Assembly (NCBI GenBank): GCA_035610365.1
Contig: CM069432.1
Span: 71,924,520 to 71,988,519, forward strand
From: Aquatica leii
Taxonomy: Eukaryota > Arthropoda > Insecta > Coleoptera > Lampyridae
DNA length: 64,000 nucleotides
Direction of reading: 5' to 3'
The position numbers and the translations under genes were made by a program. Of the stretch, positions 1 to 11,399 are shown one piece after another. Below the pieces are notes generated by a model. That model saw only the letters and a list, made by a program, of their open reading frames with translations. It was not told the DNA's origin and made no database searches. Within the stretch, counting starts at the first letter, position 1, and each line of letters begins with the position of its first letter.

Positions 1-1012
1 CAAACTAATTTGTAATTGTGTAAAACTACACATACAATTTCTTGAAATTGGACGTCTAAATTAAATAGAATAAATTATGTACTCAGAATTTTAACTTTTT
101 GTAATAGCTAGGATAAATTCAAACACGCAAAAACCTATAATCAAGTGTTTTAGCTAAGACAATGCTACACTTAATAAAAACTATGTTTCACGTATTAAAG
201 TACGTAGTTAATCTATTCAACTTGAGTTGGCATCTAAAGTTATATTAATTTAAACCTCTCTAACTTATGTTAGAACACGTTTAGTAACTTTAGTATTTCG
301 CATTTAACATCTATTATATGTATTTGAAATTTTACTTGTAGGATTATAACTAGTCACTTCTGAAAACGTTTTAATAATGCGACGGTTAATAACATGCCAT
401 ACGTCACTATAAAGGGTGTATCTAATTAACGGACTGTTATTTTAGCAGGTGAAATTAGAGCATAAATATAAAAAAAAATGTCAAAATTAAAGTTCCATTA
501 AAACATCAAAATTTTTACCAAAATAAATTGTAAATTACGGACCTGCTGCATTAACTAAGTCTCCTAAAGTTGTTGACACCACAAATATAAATAAATTGTT
601 TTAAGAGATGCAAATTTTTTCTCAACAATTTGCTGACAACAAAAATAAAAGCAAATAGAAAATAATGTCATCGCATAAGGCGTAGTTAAACTCAATACTG
701 TGGTTAAATCAAATTGCTGTTCTGCACACTGTTTTTAAAGTACACTAGATAATACCTAAAAGATAACGTAATCTCAGATGCTTAAATTTAGATAATGTTA
801 CGTAATTCAGTTATACAATTAATGAAAAACACTGAAAAAATAAAGTAAACATGCAAAACAAGTATTTCTGTAATTCTCCGCCAATAAACAGCCTGATTAA
901 GCTATTTCTTAAAATACCTGCACAAGTATTAATAGAAAACTAACACCGAAAGTTATACTTTGTTGAATTTCACGAGAGTTTCCTTTATTCCACACATGCG
1001 TGTTGTGTAATT
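1..1012. other. AT-rich spacer, nothing recognised
   Basis: No coding frame of note, no tandem array and no recognisable transposon protein is visible on either strand. The base composition is AT-rich, like most of the window. Confidence 0.6.
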
Positions 1013-1228
1013 TCAGCACTCCATTTTGTGTAAATCATCTGAAAATATTTTTTTGGCATTAGAGTCAGGGTCAAAATAAGCTTCTCGTTGCCGCAACCTG
1101 TCATAAAACTCAGGTAGCGGTTCAAAATCAACGTCGGATAACTGTTGAACTTGTTGAACATGGTAAGGGTACAAAGGTACACTTAGCACACTGGTCACCT
1201 TTTCATAGTCAAAATTTGACCTTGGACC
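1013..1228 (-). CDS. Unrecognised exon-like coding fragment
   Basis: I do not recognise this product. On the minus strand an open frame of about 71 codons runs from a splice-acceptor-like site (pyrimidine-rich tract then ATTCAAG, ending at 1229) to a TGA at 1013. The encoded peptide is acidic with balanced amino-acid use, for example SDVDFEPLPEFYDRLRQRE and a C-terminal FSDDLHKMEC. This is unlike the Lys/Asn/Ile/Phe-rich chance frames elsewhere. The same frame stays open upstream to 1462, but that part is hydrophobic and overlaps the PLE starting near 1340 on the other strand, so I treat it as intronic or chance. It may be the last exon of a host gene or a transposon gene. No promoter or upstream exon was identified. 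Confidence 0.3.
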   Translation of the reverse strand, partial: GPRSNFDYEKVTSVLSVPLYPYHVQQVQQLSDVDFEPLPEFYDRLRQREAYFDPDSNAKKIFSDDLHKMEC

Positions 1229-1339
1229 CTTGAATGAAAAAACTAAATAAATGCATAATAGAAAAATTACAAATTTAACTTTGATGTCTTGACTGGTGAC
1301 GTAAAAATAAAATATAAATATAATAAAATATAAATAAAA

Positions 1340-2640
1340 CGTTTTATTGAAAATTGATCGTGATGCCTGCCAAACTATCAAATCTTCCAATCTATCTCCA
1401 GAAAGTAAACGTCGACTTACCCCTTCAGATTCTAAACCACCTCGTCTATATAAACTTCCCAAACTTTATAAACAAGGTATACCATTTGAATCTATCGTCA
1501 GTACTATCAAATCTGCTATCTACAAGTTAGTCAAGTTTTTGTTCAGCATTCTTTGCAAATTTACATCCTTAATTCTCAGCATTTTATTGAACGCTTGGAA
1601 ACTTGAACCCTAAGATCTTCTTGTGAGTTTTGATGTCTTTTTTACCAATGTTTCTATTAACATTTTGTTTATTATCATCAAACAGTTTCTGGCTCAACTT
1701 GGCAAGGGTTTGAGTCTGGTTCCTCTTATTGATAAGTGTTTATCATCCACTTACTTCCAGTTTGATAACAAGTTCTGCGAACAGGTTTCTGGTATTGCTA
1801 TGGGTTCTTTTCTATCATCTGTTGTTCCTAACATTTTTATGAAATCCTTTAAAATGGTTGCTTTAGAATCATCAATATTAAAACCTAAAGTAAAGTAAAG
1901 TTTAGGTATGTTGACCAGACGTTTATTGTTTGATTTCATGGTCATCTCGAATTGTCTAAGGTTTTTGATCATCTAACCAATTAATACCTTGCTATTAAAT
2001 TTACTATGAAAATCAAAACTAATGGTTTTCTCCTATTTCTCGACGTTCTTTTGACTTGTAAACCCGACGGACTTCTGGGCCATTCTGTTTATGGAAAATC
2101 CACCCATACAGACAGATACCTTCATGCTTTGCCTTATCATCACCTTGCACAGAACCGTCATCTACATCCACGTGTTCAAATACCTAAGGACATTTCTATA
2201 TCCAAATCTAATCCAAAATTGGCATATTTAACTTGACAGGCAAAATTTCTCAGATACTTTCTTCTCGAAAGGACAAATTTTCTACAACTTCATTTTAAGG
2301 TGTATACCAAATTTCTTGTTCATGTGGTTTAGTCTACATTGCCGAAATCGGTAGTTCTGTCGTTACACACATTTCCGAACATGATCGTTGTATAAAAAAA
2401 GCATATTTCTAAATTTTGCTAAACATCAATTTACTACATGTTACAATATAGATTTTGATAACGTTGTGGTAATTGCAAAATCTCTGTTTTTGTTAAATAG
2501 GAAAATCTGAGAAAGCATAGAAATCATAAAACACTCCAATAACTTTAATAGTGATTATGGTTTCGAGTTATCTTTTATTTGGTTCCCGGTCATTTATCGA
2601 AAACACACCCCTTTTCAACCGTAACCCAACATTCTAAAGT
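1340..2640 (+). pseudogene. Degenerate Penelope-like element (RT plus GIY-YIG), copy A
   Basis: This is a decayed Penelope-like retroelement. The protein in intact relatives is a reverse transcriptase fused to a GIY-YIG endonuclease. Three broken frames (about 1347-1613, 1623-1898, 2006-2236) match the better copy at 40.8-42.8 kb on the opposite strand. Shared blocks include the finger-region string RRLTPSDSKPPRLYKLPKLY, the motif-B-like block around 1775-1850, and the C-terminal GIY-YIG start VYQISCSCGLVYI near 2300. The RT catalytic YVDD is read here as YVDQ near 1910, and the YIG motif as YIA, so both activities should be lost even without the stops. The 3' tail repeat follows at 2640-2790 and is then interrupted by another element. 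A dead copy is nearly certain. Confidence 0.88.
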
Positions 2641-2790
2641 CATTTCTATGCAGTTTAGAATCTGCTTTGGTTTACAAGTTGATTACCTAACTATGTAGTG
2701 GTTCTTTGTTAGATTTGTCGTTTGCTTTTTCAAGTTTATAGTTTTTTTCTTACTTTTTTAGAGTTTAGAATCTGGCTTGGTTCACTAGTT
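2641..2790 (+). repeat. PLE 3' tail repeat, copy A, first part
   Basis: The unit GTTTAGAATCTGGCTTGGTT followed by an ACAAGTTGATTACC-type sequence appears here in two diverged copies (about 2655 and 2763). It recurs at 53.6-53.8 kb and, inverted, at 40.6-40.76 kb. It is the conserved non-coding tail of this PLE family. Here it stops abruptly at 2790 and resumes at 4386. Confidence 0.85.
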
Positions 2791-3620
2791 TGTAACCGGT
2801 TCTGCGTTGTAATTTTTATTTACAACGCCCTAGGTAGCTAAGTAGAGAAAATAATAATAACACAATTAAGATGTATAACAAAATAAATATCTCTTTGCGT
2901 TTTATTACAAACAGTAAATAACAAAATTAAATTCCAAATTACACTAAACAAAATATATAACATAAACAACAATGCAACCAAATAATACATGAAAAAGGAA
3001 ACTGAAACTAATTCGGGAAGGCTCCGTATATCTCATTCATCGACTGCGCCGGCAGCGCCTTCTGTGGGCTCGTACACGACCCTGTCTTAACGTTGACGCT
3101 AAAACACAATTAAAAAATGCGGTTTTTGTACCAGCGTTTTACGGTGTTAAATTAACGCAAATCTCCTTGCCAGCGGTGCCTTTTCTGTGTGTTGATCGGG
3201 ATATATTTAACAGGTAGTGCCGGGGAAATTTGACAGGTTAGTTTGTATACAACTTCGTCGAATTCTTTGTACGTTGACCTCAGGTGCGTTTTAAATACAA
3301 TGTAATTACTGTGCGTAAGAACATACGATTTCAGGGATTTACAGGTCGATGCGGCGGATTATTAAGGACCAAATTTAATTGATTTCACGTAGATCAAACG
3401 ACAACTAATATTATATTGGCGTTTTCTATTATTTTGCCAAGGTCGCAAATGAAATCTGAATGAAAATGGATTGAAATACACTTCAATATGTATTTATGAG
3501 GTTTGTAACACGACTCGGTAACAAAACGAGTTTCTATTGTATTTGTTTATGGCACAGGTATGAGTTACATAAAGTTAGTGTCGTACAACTCGAGAGATGA
3601 ATAAAATCAACTTAAACACT

Positions 3621-3880
3621 TACGGCGTGCACTAAGGTACTCTACGAACAAATGTCTAAGGGCTACTCATCCGGGTCGACCAAGGTGCAGTATGTAACAA
3701 TCCAGTAATAGTGAATAACCCTTTAGTTATCTACGGCGAGCACTAAGGTACTCTACGAACAGAAAACTTCCGGTGTTTGACAATTACTAACAAGGATAAC
3801 CCTTTAGTTATTTACGGCGAGCACTAAGGTACTCTACGAACAGACAACTTCAGGCGTTCGACAATTATTAACCAGGATAA
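3621..3880 (+). repeat. Three-copy direct repeat of about 80-110 bp
   Basis: The sequence ACGGCGAGCACTAAGGTACT followed by CTACGAACA occurs at about 3623 (with one change), 3732 and 3812. The stretch GGATAACCCTTTAGTTAT links the later copies. It lies inside the 2791-4385 insertion. Confidence 0.85.
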
Positions 3881-4000
3881 CCAAATACAACACTCCAAAA
3901 CACAACAATTTACTAAATATACGTACGGATTAATGGAAAATGATTCGCAGTTTATTGCGACAGGTGAAACGCAGGTTTTGCTCGTTGTAATAACGGGCCA

Positions 4001-4104
4001 GGATTTAATCAGGTTGAGCAAATGCTCCAGGTACAGGCGGTGATCGTTTACGGGATTTGATCAGGTTGAGCAAATGCTCCAGGTACAGGCGGTGATCGTT
4101 TACG
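4001..4104 (+). repeat. 52-bp tandem duplication
   Basis: Two adjacent units start at 4001 and 4053 (GGATTTAATCAGGTTGAGCA and GGATTTGATCAGGTTGAGCA). They differ at about one position, so this duplication is recent compared with the element carrying it. Confidence 0.9.
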
Positions 4105-4224
4105 GGATTACAGGTTAACTTACGGTTAGTTTTCAGGATCGGCAGGCGGTTTTCAGGATGTCCGAGGTGTCTTCAGAGACGCCGCTCAGACGACGATGGA
4201 AAGATCCCCTTCTCGACGGTGCAG

Positions 4225-4242
4225 CCGCTTTTATATCCTTTT
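4225..4242 (-). promoter_or_regulatory. TATA-like box on the minus strand inside the insertion
   Basis: Minus-strand GGATATAAAAGC is followed by a GC-rich stretch running towards lower coordinates. It is the most promoter-like site in the 1.6-kb element and would fit LTR-driven transcription leftwards. It is supported by the motif only. Confidence 0.35.
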
Positions 4243-4385
4243 TCCCTTCTTACAGTGCCGATTCTAGAGCGGGGACCGTTTTGGCGCTGGTGGGATATAA
4301 GATGATGGGGGAAAAGTCTATGCACCATTTTAAAATTTGTTTTCAATTTTTCCAAAATGGTGGACTTTATTTTCGTTTCGTTACA

Positions 4386-4590
4386 AGTTGATTACCTACT
4401 TTTGAGAGGTTCTTAGTTAGATTTTGGTTGCTCGTTCGAGTTCTTCGATTTTTATCACACCCCGATGAAGACCCTTACGAAAGTGATTAAAACGATGGCA
4501 ACTTCGGTTAAAACAATGACACGTTCTAAACCCGGGAGACGTTCTCATCTTATTATATACTCTGGACGGTTTTGCTATTATATTATAACT
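4386..4590 (+). repeat. PLE 3' tail repeat, copy A, second part, with decayed hammerhead-like core
   Basis: This resumes the tail interrupted at 2790 and aligns through to the family's usual end near GCTATTAT. A CCGATGA core lies at 4462-4468 where the copy at 53.9 kb has CTGATGA, and the GAAA box has decayed to TAAAA. The ribozyme-like fold is therefore lost here. Confidence 0.8.
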
Positions 4591-4654
4591 TTTGTTTTAA
4601 ATAACAAAAAAATTAATTACTTGGATGAAATTGATGAGCTGTTGCCAGAAAACT

Positions 4655-5655
4655 ACTAATATCTAATCGTTTTTTTTGTGGTGATGCTCATAACGGCACT
4701 AAATCTACGTTCTACCAAATAGGAAAACGGAAAAGCAATAAACAGTTTTTGCACAATAACCCATAATGCTCGGAGTAAAATTGAGATTTGCTTTGTAATC
4801 ACAAGTGGTCGTATCCTTGTTTAGACATTGATTTTTAGCTACTCATTTGTGGATGATTCAATAAGTTGCTTTTCTGTTAGTATGTATTTATCTGTATATG
4901 TGCTCTGAGTTTGACTACTTACAAAAGGGTTCAACACTTAGACGGGAATAGCCAAGTAAAGAATGTGTTCAAATCTTTAGTTAAGGCCCGAATGAAACGC
5001 CGTTAAGTGTTGGCAATACCCAAACAAATCTTCATCTCTATTTTGCAGTTTTGAAAAATTTGGAAACTCAAAACATTCTTCTCTTCCAAAGTTTTGTTTT
5101 TACAGCAAAAGTGTTGAAACAAACGCAGATATTACACTTTTAACTTTGATTAAATTTAATGGGTCACGTTGTAGTTTTAAAGTAGTTTCGTTAAATCTGG
5201 CAAATAAATCAGTCATATAAGAGATGCCGCAAATCATTGTCTTTACTCTCTAGAAATTCCAACACTAAATTAAAGAGCGAGTAGAAGCAAACCAAACATC
5301 TACTTTTAGATAACCAAAGTATTTCTGTGTCAAGTAGTAAACGATTATAGTCGTCATCATTTTGTAAACAAAGTTGAGTAAATAATCTCTTATTTAAGGC
5401 ATTCCTTTTAATTTTGTTAACTGTTCTAATGACATAATGTATTGATTCATGCAAACGTTCACTAAGATTTTTTGGTACCAAATGATGTGAATGTGAATGA
5501 CACAATGTACTAATAATACATTCTGTATAATTTGTTTTAAGTATGCCAGAAAGCGTTGGTGTCGTTCTATCATTGCCGGAGCACCGTCAGTAGCGACGGA
5601 AATAATATTAGTCAATGGTATAGCTTTTACATTAAGAAATAAAGAGAAAAAGGAA
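4655..5655 (-). pseudogene. ZBED/hAT-type transposase pseudogene
   Basis: Minus-strand reading gives successive blocks of a ZBED5-like hAT transposase: NIISVATDGAPAMI near 5610, then a block with VHCVIHI, then KNLSERLHESIHYVI, LLLDTEILWLSKSRCL and FYSLFNLVLEFLESKD (5209-5505). Further down come MTDLFARFNETTLK (about 5170-5215) and the C-terminal dimerisation block LWVIVQKLFIAFPFSYLVER (about 4720-4790). The frames change at least twice and in-frame stops occur, for example after a LLL near 5115. Intact relatives are DDE enzymes with a BED finger. The BED finger is not visible here, and about the N-terminal half is missing. This is a dead copy. Confidence 0.88.
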
Positions 5656-6169
5656 AATATATATATATCAAAATTTGTATTTGCAACAAACCACTGTTAA
5701 CTATAATAATTTTTTTAATGGAATGCTGCAATGTAACGGTCTCTTGAATTCATTATTTCGGATGTAAGAATAAAATTTCATGTAAATCTCACATATTGTA
5801 TCGGTGTTTCAATAAAAGAAACAAAAAATATCAATTTCATTTAAATATACTCACGTAACGAAAGTACACTATCTGCGTAACAATACAAAAAATTATGCTT
5901 CTTTTTGTCAAAGACTACGAAAATTTGTTGTATGCACTTACATCACGCATAACATAAAATTAAATTGTTGATTAGATGCACGATTCTTTTATAGTTCATA
6001 TTATGGACTAGTTGGTGCAGCTATCGGCTCTATTGCGTTATTGTATAAACCTGTATAGATAAACCGACCTCACCGCGACGTTTGTTATTATTTATATTTT
6101 ACTAAGACATCGTCGTTAATAATTTATTCAGTGTTATTTATTTTAATTTCCATATTAATAAAAATGTTT

Positions 6170-6295
6170 CACAATTTTTTAATTTTATGTTAAAATTTTC
6201 GCGGACCTCTTGACGTTGTTCCAAATCAATTTTAACTTTTCACGGATTCCCTGAAAGTTTTTGGGGACCCCTAGGGGTTTGTCGAGACTGACTAT
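6170..6295 (-). repeat. Possible 5' terminal region of the hAT element
   Basis: CGCGGACCTCTTGACGTTG and, further on, TTTTTGGGGACCCCTAGGGG followed by GTCGAGAC resemble the terminal non-coding sequences of ZBED-type hAT elements. It lies on the expected (upstream) side of the pseudogene. The terminal inverted repeat itself was not paired with a left end. Confidence 0.4.
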
Positions 6296-6384
6296 GAGAT
6301 GGCTCTACCATCGTATTTCACTCATGTTAATCGCATAATTTGTTAATATAAAGCTATAGGAGTGTCAATGCATTTTTGGAAGTA

Positions 6385-6655
6385 CAGTAAAGTGTTCTCC
6401 CACTGCTGAAGAACCCGAAAAAGACGAAACGGCTGTCCAGTGGTTCACTCTAGTGGCATTTTCACATTTGTATTGACATTATTACTTTCCAATGTTTATA
6501 CATTGTGGTTTTGCCCCGCAGTTTACTCAAAACTTATTTGAATTACGCTGGTATAAAATCAGCTTACAACGCTTCCATCTCTATAGCCATTTACATGCTA
6601 ATATTCATTTATAGTAAATTTATACTATGAGATGGCTCTGCCATCTTATTTTGCT
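6385..6655 (+). repeat. Dispersed repeat with PLE-like hammerhead-like signature (copy 1)
   Basis: CTGAAGA at 6406-6412 followed by GAAACGGCTGTCCAG from 6426 resembles the core of PLE-associated hammerhead motifs (CTGATGA ... GAAA), with the fifth base changed. The following 200 bp aligns with 24,790-25,010, including ATTACGCTGGTATAAAATCA and the shared terminal block ACTATGAGATGGCTCT. That last block is also present just upstream at 6291, so it may bound the unit. Confidence 0.65.
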
Positions 6656-6659
6656 CATT

Positions 6660-9600
6660 ATTAATTATCTTCGTACACAAAATGTTCGTAATCTCAAAAA
6701 TCGAGCAGTTGAATGAGAGTAATATTATTGCTAATAATTGTTTATATAAGCTTATCTGTTAACGCGTTCTAATTTTGTAATTTTCGTGGTTATAGCCTTA
6801 ATTGTTTAGCTAGTCAACCAACTTATTCTAATACAGTTTCATCAAATATGTAATTCTGTCACTTAAAAAATCGTAGAAACGTGATAAATTTATTTCAGTT
6901 AATATGTACTAGGATATCCTAATGAAATTATGCAAATATTTATAACGCAAGTGGAATACCAATAAAAAATATGTACGTTTTAAACTAGATTAAAAATAAT
7001 GTGTAAAAAAAGTAATTACAGTTTAAAAAACAAATATTAATAATATTAATCTACTATAAGACAGTAAAGAAATAATTTAAATGTAATGAAGACAGTTTAA
7101 TAGTATAAATTTATAAAATTTGATAAACTCTTGTAAACGGCAAAAAATACGTAAGAAATAAATAAAACATAACTAAAACTAAATATTTGAAAAATAACTA
7201 TTAAAACCTCTAGCATTTAAATTGGTTACAACGGTTAAAAAAAGTTAGATCTATTAGGTAGGTTTACTTGTTATAAATTTTTTTTTAACAAATTTTTTAG
7301 GTGAAAGTTCTTTTACGCGTATCTACTATTAAAATAATTTTTGGCTTCTAGTCTTTAAGTTTCACATACTTCTAGTTTAACAGCATGCAATTAACTGAAG
7401 GTTCACAATATTGTTATACTAATGTCATTTTTTTATGTAAGGGATTTGCAATTCAAAATTATTTTAATTATGTTCTGAATAATAGTATCTTGTATTTAAG
7501 TTTAAAAAGGATATTCTAATTTTTTTATTTATTGATAATAGATAATATTACATTTATATTTTATTATATAATATATTGTTACTTTTTGATATTAATTTGC
7601 ATTGTAACTACGTTACAATATATAGGAAAATTACAATCTAAACTTAGTTTGTACTTTCTTGTTTGTTTGAAGAATCTTGTCGAAAACACATTTAACTTTA
7701 AAAGACACAATTTGTCACAATTAATTTAAAGAATAATATAATAGTACAAATTACATTAATTTCCAACTTTTGTTAAAAGTTATAGATATCACAATTTGTA
7801 ATAAAACAAATCTGACTTGAGTGTTATTCTCTGATGTATTAAGTAATTTCATTAAGATAAAAAATAGTTATGTGAGTACTATAATTTAGTAATATCTTTA
7901 TTATTTTAAAAATCCGTTAATTTTTGATAGGCTAGAAAGTTACCGTATACAACAGTTTTTTAGTTTGACTATTAATTCATTAGTTTAGTTATAAAATGTA
8001 CTAATATTTGCTCCATTTAAAAATTACTCCTTTAGTACTGCCAACAGTTTCTGGTACAAAATAAGCACAGAATTAGTGCTAACAAATATAATTACAAGTT
8101 TACTATCGTAAGATACCTATCTGCTAACACTAGCCATTAATATTGTAAAAGCTGTTAGATAACTGCGACGGTAGTAAAGGAAACAAACAGATAAAAAGAC
8201 TAAATGCGATTATAGTATCTATAAAGACAAAACATTAATTGTATTAGTTAATTCTTTAAGAAAATCATTTAATTTCTAGTATGAAAAAAAATGTTTAAAG
8301 ATAAAATGCATTTATAACGTTATTATCTTAGGTACGATAACATTGTTAATTATAGTTCATAGTGTAAAAATTATAAATACTAGACAACTACGACTATTAC
8401 AAGTGCCATCTTAACAATTTATTATAAAACTAAATTTAATTAATAAAACATAATTACATTTATACACCAAAATAACTGAAAACAGTATTGAACCTAAATT
8501 ATTTTTAGTTCGAATTTCCAATTTAATTTATTTTTATTTTATTTATCTATTAGACACCTTTACAATTAACGTGTCGCCAACTAGATCATTCTTTGTCAGG
8601 TAAAATAGAACTAAAACAAAGTACGTGTCTCAACGTTTAATTGAATGCGTCTTATTTTCTAAAATAAAAGACTTTAAAAAGTGTTTGTGTTTATACTTCA
8701 CCTTATAAACTAGAAACGTCAAGAAAACGTGCAACTAAAGGGTAGCGTCGCGTAAAAAGGTTGACATAGCGAAACAAAACGACTAAGAAATTTAATTTTG
8801 ATTCTCCAAAAAATTGGTTTTTTGTAGTTTTTCAAAATTTGTGTAAAAATGTATTTATTTGTAGAATAGTCTAAATAAAGTGTGTTGCGTTGTACGGTAA
8901 ATGTACAATGCAAAAGTACTTACTTTTATCTTTAAAATTAATTAAGTTTTTGTTTATTGAATTTGTTTGTATATATATTTAAAAACATAAAACATGGAAT
9001 GTATTTTTATGTAAGATATTTATATTTAATAATGAAACAGATAAATCATGTTTTTTTAAATAGAACTGTTTAAAGCAGTTAAAAACAATTGCAGTAATAT
9101 TTGTTTAACATGATTTATTTTGTACAAGTTGAGTGGGTCTTTTAAATATTTTTTTAATCTGTTTCTAAATTTATGTTATTTCTTGTTGATGTTTGTTATA
9201 GAGATAATATCTATCTAAACAGATTTTAATTTTTTACATATTTATTAAAATTGAAAGTGTAACTATACACATTATTATACAACTATCAAAATATTCTAAA
9301 AAAAAATTACATAACTCTATACATTAAAAAAATTAAAGTAGTATTACAAAATACGCGCATTCCCTAACAAACAATTAGTAGCTAAAATAGACAACCTTAG
9401 ACATAACGTTTCAAAGATTTGTAATATTAGACACATAATTGAACAACCGGTCAACAATAACAACATCTTCAACATATAATTTCTAATAATATTCAACATA
9501 AGATTTAAACCATCAAAATAAAAGAGAAATTCATTGTCAAAAATTTTAAAGAACATGCGAAAAGATAGCGAAAAATTAAGATGCAAAATGGATTAACTGC

Positions 9601-9889
9601 CAAGGTAGTCATTTAGCAAATTATTACAATTGTTTAGTCGCATAAAAAATTAGAGAAGAAAATATACAATCTAAAACTACCATACTCAATTTACTTTTAA
9701 CCATTAATACCAAAATGGCTCACAAAGCCAACTATCTTAAAAATTGCTCTATGAAATTTCAATGGCTTTACTCAAGCCAAGCCAAGAAGTTAAATCAGGT
9801 ATTGTAGTTACGCCCTCCTTTAACATTGAAATAATGACTAGATTGTAGAAAGTTCTTCACTAGGAGGGGCAATTAAACCACTTAAGATT
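6660..9889. other. AT-rich spacer, nothing recognised
   Basis: There are only short Lys/Asn/Phe/Ile-rich chance frames on both strands. No tandem array and no recognisable transposon protein. Confidence 0.6.
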
Positions 9890-10035
9890 TTATTATGGCG
9901 ACGTTTCGTGCAACAAGGCGTGCATTTCTTCAGGCCACTGAAATATATTGTGAGTAAGCTAACACATTTCTTTTTACATAACAAATAACACATTTTAGGT
10001 ACAAACAACGTAGAAACTTACACTAAAAGTAGTAG
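9890..10035 (-). repeat. Tail of a second PLE-like family, hammerhead-like core (copy 1)
   Basis: On the minus strand, CTGAAGA (9927-9933) and GAAAC (9903-9907) flank a TGCA-based potential stem. The following CGTCG matches the general form of PLE tail motifs. About 120 bp aligns with 18,600-18,720, including a shared ACCTAAAA-type segment. No RT remnant is recognisable upstream on the minus strand. Confidence 0.55.
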
Positions 10036-10527
10036 ACTGAAGACACACACAGTATGCTCTATCTCTCAATATGATGGTACTGTTGATGCAAAAACCGAAT
10101 TCATTATAAAATCCTTAATTAAACATTACGAATTAGAAACATTTCAATATCATCTTTTGTTTACTGACCAAACGAATAGATGTTGACCCAATTAACACAG
10201 AAAAAAATTAGGATTATCGAGCTGTTATTTATCGGTAAGCAAGAAACTGCCTAAAGATTCATATTCTTGCTGCTCGTCTTATCGTTGCCCGTTTTTGCTA
10301 CCTGCCGCAAGTCACCTGCATTTACAAGGAAGTTAGCGAACATTTTCTTCTTTTCGTTACTTTAAGTTTTGCACAAGAAATCTATCTAAATTCAAATAAC
10401 AAGTTTATTAAATTCAAAAAATATATGTATTTTAAATTGTCATTTAATTTCTCTGTGTTATCAATATTCAAATTTGCTTAAATACTGTTGCAATTATTGA
10501 TTTGTATTTACTTTAAAGTTAAAACAA

Positions 10528-11222
10528 ATGGATTTAATTAAACAACGTACTGGTTTAAAAAGTCGGTTGGCTCGATTTATTTCATATGTAAATCTATCAG
10601 AATCTATTCATAAAAATTGTGAATTACCTGCTGCTACCTTTCATAAACTTTCAAATAGAATTAATCATATTAAGCCAATTTTGGAAACGATTCTCGATTT
10701 TACAAACCCAAACTGAAAATTACTTAGACAATGTCGAATCAGAACAAACACAAGTTGTCCAATTTGAAGATAAGTACTTTGTCATACTTTCAAAAGCCTT
10801 GATAATATTAGAATGATGTACTTTTAATCTAAAATCGGAGTTTCTTCTTACACTACCGAGGCGCATTCTTGTAATGGTTCTACTCTTGATAGCATCACAT
10901 TACTATCAATTAATTTGCCATACTTTAATGGAAACATCGAGCAATGGCTTGACTTGCAAGATGTTTTTTTTTAAATTTGATTGACACTAATTCTCAATTA
11001 TCAAACGTTCAGAAAATTCACTATTTAAAAGCATCACTAGTAGGAAACGGTAGTGTATTAATAAAACATATGAGCTTAACTTCAGATAATTATCCCATTG
11101 CAATCGCATTACTTCATGATCGTTATGACAATAAAAATGCACTTCTTGACAAAGAACATTTAGTTGATGTGTTCATAACTCAACTAGTTTTGAACAAGCT
11201 AGATCAAGCTTCAATAAAATAA
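10528..11222 (+). pseudogene. BEL/Pao gag pseudogene (DUF1759-type)
   Basis: The frame opens with a Gag N-terminal helix region (LIKQRTGLKSRLARFISYV, from 10528). After a frameshift near 10710 it continues with FEDKYFVILSKALIILE. The DUF1759 part follows at about 10870-11220, starting INLPYFNGNIEQWLDLQD, broken by a run of T's near 10970, then IHYLKASLVGNGSVLI and LLHDRYDNKNALLD. This order (helical N-terminus, W-L-x-F/L-x-D block, YLK block, RYDNK block) is diagnostic of BEL/Pao Gag. It joins integrase sequence within about 200 bp, so the protease, RT and RNase H are deleted. LTRs were not identified. Confidence 0.85.
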
Positions 11223-11399
11223 TTTGAAAAAAATATAGTTTAATAGTAGTATAAATTCTTTCAATCACTGATAGACTTTTTGAAGAAAAAGGCAACATTG
11301 TTAGATAGTTTAGAACATCGGAATAACAAATCTTTAATTCTTTATTCTTTAAAAAATTCTTTAAATTCTTTAAAAAAATTAAAACACTTCAACAAAGAA

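Larger units (their letters stand above)
2791..4385. mobile_element. 1595-bp insertion with TGTAAC/GTTACA ends; probable solo LTR
   Basis: The PLE tail is cut at an AGTT that is present on both sides (2787-2790 and 4386-4389), a 4-bp target-site duplication. The insert begins TGTAAC and ends GTTACA, so it obeys TG...CA as a solo LTR would. It is clearly richer in GC than its surroundings and contains direct repeats (3.62-3.86 kb and 4.00-4.10 kb). On the minus strand, GGATATAAAAG near 4228-4240 followed by a GC-rich stretch looks like a promoter, which would suit an LTR read leftwards. A 9-bp perfect hairpin (GCGTTGTAA / TTACAACGC, 2804-2828) sits beside the left end. No long coding frame was recognised, so a non-autonomous DNA element remains possible. 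Orientation is uncertain. Confidence 0.7.

Noticed and set aside
8510..8560. GTTCGAATTTCC as a tRNA T-arm
   Set aside because: No acceptor stem, D-arm or anticodon arm could be paired around it.
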